In this document: positions 1 to 7,161 of the stretch, piece by piece | How the letters are laid out: the number at the start of each line of letters is the position of its first letter | How positions within the stretch are numbered: position 1 is the stretch's first letter | NCBI GenBank assembly: GCA_910587245.1 | Contig: CAJULX010000037.1 | Coordinates: forward strand, 1 to 15,978 | Origin: Candidatus Gastranaerophilales bacterium | GTDB lineage: Bacteria > Cyanobacteriota > Vampirovibrionia > Gastranaerophilales > Gastranaerophilaceae | DNA: 15,978 bases | Direction: 5' to 3' | Translations under genes and position numbers: made by a program | Notes under the pieces: model-generated | Told to the model about the DNA's origin: nothing | The model's database searches: none | Seen by the model: the letters and a program-made list of their open reading frames with translations, nothing else

Positions 1-263
1 ACATTTAAGTACCTCTAATATATGTAATTACAAATTAAATTCAAGCTTGTTTTATGAAATATTAGTGTTTTTCAGTTGTTATCCGCTTCGTTTATTTTAA
101 AAATGAAATTTTAAAAACGCAGTTTTTTTTAAAATGCAATTCTAATCCCATTTTATACAATAAATTTAGCTTAAATAATCTTATCGCGTAAAGGTTCTAA
201 GTCAAGTTTAAAAATTTACAAATTGTTACATTTTGACAAGGCAAATAAAAGCCCTAAAAAATT
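1..263. other. Gene-free AT-rich left end
   Basis: No reading frame here looks like a gene. The stretch is very AT-rich. A weak hairpin (AAAAAC at 113-118, loop GCA, GTTTTT at 122-127, followed by more T) could be the terminator of a plus-strand gene lying to the left, but the stem has a single G-C pair and I do not call it. A TTGACA at 233-238 matches a -35 consensus but lies 28 bases from the good -10 box at 267-272, so the two cannot belong together. No RNA gene or repeat is recognised. Confidence 0.6.
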
Positions 264-272
264 TGCTATAAT
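264..272 (+). promoter_or_regulatory. Extended -10 promoter, probably giving a leaderless mRNA
   Basis: The sequence TGCTATAAT is a perfect extended -10 element (TGn followed by the consensus TATAAT at 267-272). It ends 7 bases before the ATG at 280, so transcription would begin at or next to the start codon. There is no convincing -35 box at the right distance, which an extended -10 can tolerate. There is no Shine-Dalgarno sequence before the ATG, only A and T, which agrees with leaderless translation. Confidence 0.6.
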
Positions 273-279
273 ATTTTTT

Positions 280-942
280 ATGAAACGGATATTTTTTTTC
301 ATATTTACTTTTTTTTGTATTACATGTGCGGCATTTGCAGATTTTATGCCGACATATACAAACTCTATAAACCATTACGGTATAGGAGCCGCAAGGGTTA
401 CAAATTATATCGTAATTTATGAAAAACCCGATTTAAATTCAAATGTCACGGAAAGAATTTACTGGAATAATGCGGGAAATTTTATAACCGAAAATAAAGA
501 AAACAGAGACCCGAACGATGTTTTTATTATATATCTGCCGAATGAAAATAAGGTATTTTTAAGCGCGGATGATGAGACGGAAGAATGGATACGCGTCTGC
601 TACAATCAAAAAGCAGGGTATCTGGGGTGGATAAAAAAAGAAAACGGAAAGCACGGAGCAAAATTTTATCTTTATAAAGATTTAATTTTTGAATACGGAA
701 AAAAATACGGCTTTTACACATTCAGAAATCTTCCGAAAGATTTAAAAGCCCTCCGAAGCGCCCCGAGCAATGATGCCAAAGTTATAGATAATTTTAATTA
801 CCCAAAATATATAACCCCGTGGCTCATTCAGGGCAATTGGATACTTGCAAAAGTAACCACAATGGATAATCAAACTAAAACAGGCTGGTTTAAATGGCGT
901 TCCGAGGACGGCAGATTGTTTGGATTTGTGAATTTTAAATAA
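280..942 (+). CDS. Secreted protein with two bacterial SH3-like segments
   Basis: This 220-residue protein begins with a typical Sec signal peptide: MKR, then a Phe/Ile-rich hydrophobic core, then an AFA cleavage site after residue 20. The mature part has two segments resembling bacterial SH3 domains. One is at about 40-119 (a Y-x-K-P-D-x-N-S-N-V strand early, then W-I-R-V and G-W-I near its end). The other is at about 155-206 (L-R-S-A-P followed by N-W-I-L-A-K-V and G-W-F-K-W). Such domains usually bind cell-wall peptidoglycan or other envelope ligands. No catalytic domain is present. I chose ATG 280 over an upstream in-frame TTG at 223 because the signal peptide starts there and the -10 box lies between the two. 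The gene is a single-gene unit ending at the hairpin at 947-978. The export call is firm; the SH3 call is by pattern only and the ligand is unknown. Confidence 0.8.
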   Translation: MKRIFFFIFTFFCITCAAFADFMPTYTNSINHYGIGAARVTNYIVIYEKPDLNSNVTERIYWNNAGNFITENKENRDPNDVFIIYLPNENKVFLSADDETEEWIRVCYNQKAGYLGWIKKENGKHGAKFYLYKDLIFEYGKKYGFYTFRNLPKDLKALRSAPSNDAKVIDNFNYPKYITPWLIQGNWILAKVTTMDNQTKTGWFKWRSEDGRLFGFVNFK

Positions 943-946
943 ATTA

Positions 947-978
947 AAAAGCGGGCAATATAAAATAAACCCGCTTTT
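947..978. terminator. Bidirectional intrinsic terminator between converging genes
   Basis: AAAAGCGGG at 947-955 pairs perfectly with CCCGCTTTT at 970-978, leaving a 14-base AT-rich loop. The stem is flanked by A on one side and T on the other, so it can work in both directions. It lies between the stop of the plus-strand secreted-protein gene (942) and the stop of the minus-strand GH13 gene (994). Confidence 0.85.
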
Positions 979-993
979 AACATTAATACCAAT

Positions 994-3900
994 TTACGCT
1001 ACTTTATAGAAGACATTTGCAATATCATCAAGTTTAATTACGGAAGGATTGCTTCTTCCTACGCTTGTTGTCATTCCGTCGCGTACAAGTTTTCCGCCGC
1101 GGACAATATATGTTTCACTGCCCTGTTCATATTGTGCCGTTGCAGGATTGTACTCAAGTTTTTTGTATTTATCGCCTTCTTTTGCAACACATCCTGCAGG
1201 ATTGCCATACAGGTCAAGATATTCTAAATCAATATGAGATACCTCATCGGCTTCACCTGAAAGATAAGCTTTAGCATTGTAGTTTTCGGTATCCATCTGC
1301 TTATTTGAATAAACAACAAGAACGTTTGAACCTTTGTCATTATATTTAAATAATGCTGTATGAGATGAATTATTTTCATCATCCCCTTCGCTTTTTTGCG
1401 GAACAATAAGCGGAGAACCGTCAGCTATAGCTGATAAGCCTTTTATTTTATGGACATTTGCAGCTGCGGTTGTATGATTATATAAATCTTTTACAAATTC
1501 CTTACCTTCGGCGCTCTCATCAAGCCAGCTGTGGTGAATTATATTTCTGATTGCAAGTTCTACGTTTTTAGTCGGAGTTTCATGACCTGAATGCGCCATT
1601 TCATCACCGGCAAATAATGTCGGAACACCAACGGAAAACATCATCATGCGAAGCATTGCGGATAATTTTTCAGTATCGGGTGCAAGCTGCGCAAAAGCCG
1701 CATTGTAAAGTTCGGTTTCTTTTGCGGATAAATTTTTATTGGTTGATTTTAAACCGCCTGAGATACCCCATCTCATTCCTTTTGTTTCGGAAAGATATCT
1801 TGCCTGCTGAATAACATCTTTTAAGGTAATATCAAAAGGAAGAAATCCGAAGGTTCTTGATCTTTCCATGGTGCCTGTTGTCTGTTTTAAGAATTTACCT
1901 TGAGATAAATCGGCAATTGCCTGTTTTACCGTTTCAAGTTCTTCTTTGCTGATAATGCCTTCATAGCTGTCTTCAAACATTTTAAGATATTTTTCGCCGA
2001 CGGCAACGCCCATGGAGCTTACCTTGTCAAGCTGGTTATCATTTGAAATTTTTGTAACAGCTTTTGCTCTGTTTTTAAATTCTGCCGCTTTTTCGTTTCT
2101 TACTGCGGGATTATCATTATGGTTTTGAAAATCACTTAAGAATAATTCCATATCAAGCGCCATACAATGCAAAGGACGCGGCTTATCATGGTTATTTACA
2201 AAAATATGGCTGCTGTTGATAAACTGGGGCGAATTCTTTTTGAAAAAACCTATAAGACCATCTTCAAACGATTTCATATTATATAATCTGCCGCCATGGA
2301 TGGGATTACCGTCAGCATCTTTACCATTCCAGTGCTCCGTTACACCGAATTCAAAATTTTGACCGAAAAGTTCAGGATACAGACCGTAGAAAGTATCATA
2401 GTTACTTCCTGTTGTAGCACCCGTTCTTTCATAAAGCATTCTTTCCGCAATTCCGGGGTTTATATATTTGCCAAAATCTTCCGCCTGCATTGCTTCAATT
2501 GTTTTTCCCGATTTTGCAGCAATTTTATTCTTGTTTGAAGACTGATAATGCATAAATTCATGCAGGTTTGTAACTTCCGCAATAGTATATGCTGCAGGGT
2601 TATGCTTTCTTACATTGTCGATAAAGCCGCCCCAAAAATCAATTACATCATCCCAGCATTTTTCAAATGAAACATGCGGATTGTTTTCACGTCTTTTATC
2701 AAGGTCAGCAACGTCTTTTGCAGCGTCAAAACGCCAGTTTAAACCGGCACCTGTCTCGTTTATAACGGCACGGGCAATTTTAATGCCGTCTAAATCAACA
2801 TTTTTAAACCTTGTATATAAAGCGTTTACGAGGTCTGAATTATCTTCACCGACAGCATTATCAAAACCTGCTCTTAATTGTTTTAAAAGAGCATTGGCTT
2901 CATTTTCGGGCTTATTCGGCTCATTAATCCCAAGACTTACAAGCCCTTTATATTTAAGGCTTTCATCATATTCAGCTTTGCCTTCTTTATCAAATTCAAC
3001 CAAATCTTCATCGGGGAATAATGCCTTTACAATACCGTATTTCATTATATCGGATGTTACAATATCGGCTACAAATTTACCGTATTCGGTAAAGTGAACG
3101 GCATTTCCGCCTTTGAATATTTTTTGTCCCGCAGGCATTTTTGAATCTAATTCTCCAAGAACAGACATTACATATTTTTGCATTGAATCTTTATAAAGAC
3201 TCTTTGCATTTTGGGGCATTTTTTCAAGAAGTTCCATTCTGGATAAATTTTCATCGGAACTTTTGCCCATAGGACGCGGGGTGATATCAGGCATTGATAA
3301 AACCGCCGTTAAATCAGGCGCAAATTCAACACTTTCAAGCGGGAAATTAATAATAGCATCAAGCAGAATTTTATCATCTGATTTATTTTTGAATTTTTCA
3401 TTAAAATTTTTGTTAAATTCAGGCGTTCCGATAATATAAGGCAGACTGTTTATTTCAGCCTGGCTCATTTTATGTTTCCTGCCTATTTCATTTAATGCGG
3501 CATTGCCTTTTTGTCCGATATTTTTTGCAATGTGTTCAACAAGTGCGTCATCGGTTAATTTTGTCCAGTAAGATGCAATATTATAATAATGATTTTTAAC
3601 CTGTTTATTACCTGCAATATCAGCAGGGTCATTTGAAGGATTTGAAATATTTGCCTTAAATAAGTCTACTTCACCGTCCCAGTTGTTAACACCGCCTGCC
3701 TGAGATTTTGTTGTAATTGAATAGTGAGGAAACTGCAAGAACGTATCGTAGCCTTTTTTAACTGATGCAGGCTTTTTACCGCTGATTTTTGAAGCATACC
3801 CTTCTTCCTGCAATTGTTTTAAGCTTGCACCTCTTGTCTGAAATCTTGCATCCGCAGGGTCAACTTCAAAATAGAAGGGCTGAACCGAATCCTGATGAGT

Positions 3901-5184
3901 TGCAATATCATAGTGATTTTCAAGATCCTGATTTGTATAATTTGTAATCAGGTTTGTTAAATCGTTCGCCTCATCGCCTGCAAGCCTGTTATCGTAGAAT
4001 TGAATATAAGTAGGCTTTGTTTCATCGTAATCAGGGTTGATTTTGCGTTCCGAAAATCTGTCGTTTTCGTTTGATTCAATATATTTGGGGTTTACAATTT
4101 TAAATCTGATATTATCAAGCAGCACTTGAGATTTTTTATAGTCTTCGGAATTTGCATTTTTTGATTTCGGCACGATTGTATCAGGCAGAACACCTAATTT
4201 TACGGTGCCGTTTGGAGCATTTGTCTTATCAAATTTAATCCAGTTATAGAAAGGAGACTGCTTGCCCCATTTTAAAACGTGATGCAATTGCGGAGCTTCA
4301 AGCCCGAAGGATGTGAATGCACCGTCTGTCACATAGGTTTTACCCGCATCAAACATTGCAGCTTGGAGGTCTTTAAAATCTTCAAGGGTGCCTTTTGTGG
4401 ATGCCACCTGAAACGGATTTGCAGTCCAATAGCCATGAGAAGATACATCATCCGCACCGAAAAGCGGGGTTGTAATAATCATTTCATAGGGAGAAAGCTC
4501 GCCTTTTTCTTCTTTAAGTTTTTGTATAATCCCTTGAATATCGCCGCCTGCTTTATTAAAGGTGTTTCTTACAAAATTTTCGTTGCCTTCTTCAACATTG
4601 TAAGCATCAGGCATAATATGGTACATGGGACCTGTTTTATTTACAAAGCCCTGTTTTTTTGAAAAGTAAGAATAATTTTCATAAGGGTATGATGATGCGA
4701 TATTTCCGGAATCAAGCAAATAGCTTGTATGCTTATAACCTTTATCATCTGCCCATTTAGCTGCTTCTATAGCAGTATCTATATTCTTTGTTTCTTTATA
4801 GGTTTTTTTATCTAAAAGTACAAATCTGTACCCTACAACATCTTTATCAAGCTGATAGCGTTTTAATTCATCTTCCGTTACTTCAAAAGGAAGGTTTGAC
4901 AGACCGTTTGCGGAGCTGTCAAAACAATTTACGGATTTATCAAGAAGAATCGGTTTTCCCGTGGTTTCAAAATTGCCCGTCAGTTTTCCTTTTGAATCCT
5001 TTTGATTATCAACGGAAACAAGTTCAAGGGCAACTAAATATTTAGAATCATCATAGGGCGGTGCATAAAATTTGTACGTTCTTGTACCTGCCGCATTAAT
5101 TACGCTTTTTTGCCCGGTAAAAGATACTTTACCGGTTTGATTGTTTACATTTTGAGCAGCTCTGTTAAATGATAATGAATCCAC
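994..5184 (-). CDS. Very large GH13-like alpha-glucan enzyme (1396 aa)
   Basis: The GH13 (alpha-amylase family) hallmarks are visible in order. A barrel start lies around 187-196 (MYHIMPDAYN). Region I is T-D-G-A-F with D287. Region II is W-R-F-D-A-A-K with nucleophile D820. The acid/base motif T-I-A-E places E870. Region IV N-N-H-D gives H999-D1000, followed by G-V-P-T-L-F-A-G-D-E at 1186-1195. Residues 30-160 look like an all-beta N-terminal domain, and about 1245-1396 like a beta C-terminal domain. The enzyme is two to three times the usual GH13 length, mainly because about 530 residues separate regions I and II, where about 100 is normal. Region I also lacks the usual Asn-His. There is no signal peptide; residues 1-25 form an Asn/Gln-rich leader ending in S-F-T-G. 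The start is GTG, with Shine-Dalgarno AAGAGGA at 5191-5197 six bases upstream. Substrate and reaction (hydrolysis or glucosyl transfer) cannot be read from the sequence. Confidence 0.85.
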   Translation of the reverse strand: MDSLSFNRAAQNVNNQTGKVSFTGQKSVINAAGTRTYKFYAPPYDDSKYLVALELVSVDNQKDSKGKLTGNFETTGKPILLDKSVNCFDSSANGLSNLPFEVTEDELKRYQLDKDVVGYRFVLLDKKTYKETKNIDTAIEAAKWADDKGYKHTSYLLDSGNIASSYPYENYSYFSKKQGFVNKTGPMYHIMPDAYNVEEGNENFVRNTFNKAGGDIQGIIQKLKEEKGELSPYEMIITTPLFGADDVSSHGYWTANPFQVASTKGTLEDFKDLQAAMFDAGKTYVTDGAFTSFGLEAPQLHHVLKWGKQSPFYNWIKFDKTNAPNGTVKLGVLPDTIVPKSKNANSEDYKKSQVLLDNIRFKIVNPKYIESNENDRFSERKINPDYDETKPTYIQFYDNRLAGDEANDLTNLITNYTNQDLENHYDIATHQDSVQPFYFEVDPADARFQTRGASLKQLQEEGYASKISGKKPASVKKGYDTFLQFPHYSITTKSQAGGVNNWDGEVDLFKANISNPSNDPADIAGNKQVKNHYYNIASYWTKLTDDALVEHIAKNIGQKGNAALNEIGRKHKMSQAEINSLPYIIGTPEFNKNFNEKFKNKSDDKILLDAIINFPLESVEFAPDLTAVLSMPDITPRPMGKSSDENLSRMELLEKMPQNAKSLYKDSMQKYVMSVLGELDSKMPAGQKIFKGGNAVHFTEYGKFVADIVTSDIMKYGIVKALFPDEDLVEFDKEGKAEYDESLKYKGLVSLGINEPNKPENEANALLKQLRAGFDNAVGEDNSDLVNALYTRFKNVDLDGIKIARAVINETGAGLNWRFDAAKDVADLDKRRENNPHVSFEKCWDDVIDFWGGFIDNVRKHNPAAYTIAEVTNLHEFMHYQSSNKNKIAAKSGKTIEAMQAEDFGKYINPGIAERMLYERTGATTGSNYDTFYGLYPELFGQNFEFGVTEHWNGKDADGNPIHGGRLYNMKSFEDGLIGFFKKNSPQFINSSHIFVNNHDKPRPLHCMALDMELFLSDFQNHNDNPAVRNEKAAEFKNRAKAVTKISNDNQLDKVSSMGVAVGEKYLKMFEDSYEGIISKEELETVKQAIADLSQGKFLKQTTGTMERSRTFGFLPFDITLKDVIQQARYLSETKGMRWGISGGLKSTNKNLSAKETELYNAAFAQLAPDTEKLSAMLRMMMFSVGVPTLFAGDEMAHSGHETPTKNVELAIRNIIHHSWLDESAEGKEFVKDLYNHTTAAANVHKIKGLSAIADGSPLIVPQKSEGDDENNSSHTALFKYNDKGSNVLVVYSNKQMDTENYNAKAYLSGEADEVSHIDLEYLDLYGNPAGCVAKEGDKYKKLEYNPATAQYEQGSETYIVRGGKLVRDGMTTSVGRSNPSVIKLDDIANVFYKVA

Positions 5185-5220
5185 TAATATTCCTCTTAAA
5201 TTTTTCAGTTGTTTAATAGT

Positions 5221-5251
5221 ACTATACCAATATAAAACCTGAAAATATCAA
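5221..5251 (-). promoter_or_regulatory. Probable promoter of the 1396-aa GH13 gene
   Basis: Read on the minus strand, TTGATA (5251-5246) is followed after 19 bases by TATAGT (5226-5221), with an upstream TGG that makes an extended -10. Transcription would start near 5214, about 30 bases before the GTG start. It would let this gene be expressed apart from the three upstream genes. A perfect 10-bp palindrome (ATAGTACTAT, 5216-5225) covers the -10 box and the bases up to the predicted start, and could be an operator. The spacer is longer than ideal, so this remains a prediction. No terminator is visible in the 102-base gap, so read-through from upstream is also likely. Confidence 0.5.
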
Positions 5252-5286
5252 AAATTGCCCTAAAACATCTAAAATTTTAAATTATC

Positions 5287-7161
5287 TTAAGCTGCATGCT
5301 GAGTTCCAGGCTTCGGTATGGTATAAATCTGGGTATCTGTCATATTTTGTTTGTATACAGCCTTAGCCCCCGTTTCGATATTCGGTGTGTCAATTTCAAA
5401 CACATGTGCGCGGGAAGGCGCCAAATCAACGATTAATTTATTATCATCGGCTTGGAACTGGCTCTTATCAGAGTATGACGGCATCAGATTTTGGAGTTTC
5501 TGGTCTTTTTTGAAACCGTTAATATTGATTGTAGTTGAATTTCTGTGGTTTACGTTTCTGTTTGCAACAACAAGAAGGGTTTTGCCGTTTAAATGTCTTG
5601 CAAATGCTATGACTTCGGGGTTATTTGTATCAAGAACAACAAAAGAACCCTTGTTTATTATTTCTTTATAAGGCCCTGTTTTTAAAGCCATGGCAGATTT
5701 CATGTATTCGCCGATTTCAGGATGGTCTCCGCCCGGTTTTCTTGAGAAATTAAATATATCAAGCCTTCCTTTGTGAACGGTACATTCATTTGTATCGGTC
5801 TGCGTTTCAGGATTTTTCATGCCTTCATAAGGGTATAAATAATAATCGCCTGATTGAACGCCGTCTACAAAATACGGGCACATTTGAGGCAATGTTGCCT
5901 GCAGGGTTGTTGTAAGCATTACCCATGGAGCACCGCCGTAAAACATCGGACTCTGGTCATCATGGGTTGAGAATGAACCTATAAGCGTCCTTTGTCCGTC
6001 GGTCATTCTGTTGCTCATTTCTATATTTTCTTTTACATAATTATAAAGATCATCTGCTTTTGTCCACTGGTTGAAGATATGCCACTGACCGTAAATAGCG
6101 TCAAATCCTGCTTTTAATAAATCTTCGGGCCTGTCATGAGGCATATTTAATTGCGGAGAAGCATCTTCATAGGTGTAGGTTTCAGCAAGCCAGCCGAATT
6201 CAGGGTCTTTGCTTCTTGAATACGGGATTATAACATTCCAGAATTCAACAGGTTTTGCCCTGCCTACATCTGCCCTGATACCGTCCATACCGAGGTCTAT
6301 ACACATATCAACATATTTTCTGTGTAATTCAACAAGTTCTTTGTTTAATATGCGTTTTTCTTCATTTTCCCACGGGCTCAGCATTCTGATATCCTGCCAG
6401 CCGCCCGGGGTTTTATCCGAACCGTCTTTTTCTTTTGCCATCAGGTGAGGATATCTTTTTGAAAAATCAACCGAAACACAGCTCGGTAAATCAAGCATAG
6501 CGCTAATTCCGCGCTTATGGCATTCATCTACAAAATACTGGCACTGTGCAAAAGCAACATCGGGGTCGTTTTTATCCATTTTTACAAGGTCGCGGCCCGT
6601 TCTTTGTTTATAAATGGCTTCAATCGCTTTTTTGGCTTCTTCGGGCGGATTTTCATCCACAATTTCAGGGTCGATTTTTAATAAATCATCAGGTGAATAT
6701 ACAGAGCCTGCCGTTCCCATAGCGTGGGTTTTTCCTGTAGGATGTATGGGAAGAATGTGCAGTGTATTCATACCGAGAGCCTTGATTTCATCAAGACGGC
6801 CTACGGCATTTACAAGGTTTCCCCTGATTTCATTTCCCTGAATTAATGCGTTGCCGTCAAAATCCTGAGCATTCATCGTTCTTGGAATAACAGCAAAGAC
6901 ATTGGCTTCATTATTTCTTAATTTATATCTTAAAGTATTCTGCCAAGCGGGTTTATCGGCATTTTGAACACCGTTTACAGCCTGAACACCCTGAACGGTA
7001 TTTAAACCTATATATGCTTTCAATAAATCACTGCCCGGAAAAACGCTGACCGTTTGAGCGGTTTGAATTTGAGGTTCTTTAACCGTTTGAGAAGCGCCTT
7101 CGTTATTTTGAACATAATTTTGGAGCAAAGGGCTCATTGTAACTTTATTATTTATTTCCAT
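5287..7161 (-). CDS. GH13 alpha-amylase-family enzyme (624 aa)
   Basis: This is a GH13 enzyme with all three catalytic residues: nucleophile D298 in G-M-D-G-I-R-A-D, acid/base E327 in W-L-A-E-T, and H400-D401 in S-T-H-D-D. The first 80 residues are an Asn/Gln/Val-rich extension that is not part of the catalytic barrel. The strand motif L-P-I-H-P-T-G-K-T-H (137-146) and the later W-Q-D-I segment (255-258) recall GlgE-type maltosyltransferases and their relatives. Region I (D224-L-P-S-C) lacks the usual Asn-His. About 500-590 is a beta-rich C-terminal domain. There is no signal peptide, so the enzyme is cytoplasmic unless exported unconventionally. The start is fixed by Shine-Dalgarno AGGAG at 7168-7172, six bases before ATG. 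The first 14 bases overlap the end of the upstream membrane-protein gene, implying coupled translation. Family membership is confident; the exact activity is not. Confidence 0.9.
   Translation of the reverse strand: MEINNKVTMSPLLQNYVQNNEGASQTVKEPQIQTAQTVSVFPGSDLLKAYIGLNTVQGVQAVNGVQNADKPAWQNTLRYKLRNNEANVFAVIPRTMNAQDFDGNALIQGNEIRGNLVNAVGRLDEIKALGMNTLHILPIHPTGKTHAMGTAGSVYSPDDLLKIDPEIVDENPPEEAKKAIEAIYKQRTGRDLVKMDKNDPDVAFAQCQYFVDECHKRGISAMLDLPSCVSVDFSKRYPHLMAKEKDGSDKTPGGWQDIRMLSPWENEEKRILNKELVELHRKYVDMCIDLGMDGIRADVGRAKPVEFWNVIIPYSRSKDPEFGWLAETYTYEDASPQLNMPHDRPEDLLKAGFDAIYGQWHIFNQWTKADDLYNYVKENIEMSNRMTDGQRTLIGSFSTHDDQSPMFYGGAPWVMLTTTLQATLPQMCPYFVDGVQSGDYYLYPYEGMKNPETQTDTNECTVHKGRLDIFNFSRKPGGDHPEIGEYMKSAMALKTGPYKEIINKGSFVVLDTNNPEVIAFARHLNGKTLLVVANRNVNHRNSTTININGFKKDQKLQNLMPSYSDKSQFQADDNKLIVDLAPSRAHVFEIDTPNIETGAKAVYKQNMTDTQIYTIPKPGTQHAA

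Noticed and set aside
113..130. Possible intrinsic terminator (AAAAAC, GCA, GTTTTTTTT)
   Set aside because: The six-base stem has one G-C pair only, and no gene is visible on its left to need it.
233..238. TTGACA as a -35 box for the secreted-protein gene
   Set aside because: It is 28 bases from TATAAT at 267-272, too far for one promoter; a pairing with TAAAAA at 255-260 is possible but weak.
223..279. Upstream TTG start for the secreted protein
   Set aside because: It would bury the signal peptide behind 19 polar residues and lies upstream of the -10 box that drives the gene.
2615..3097. Open plus-strand frame of 160 codons
   Set aside because: Antisense to the 1396-aa GH13 gene, rich in Ser and Phe as expected of a shadow frame, with no family motif.
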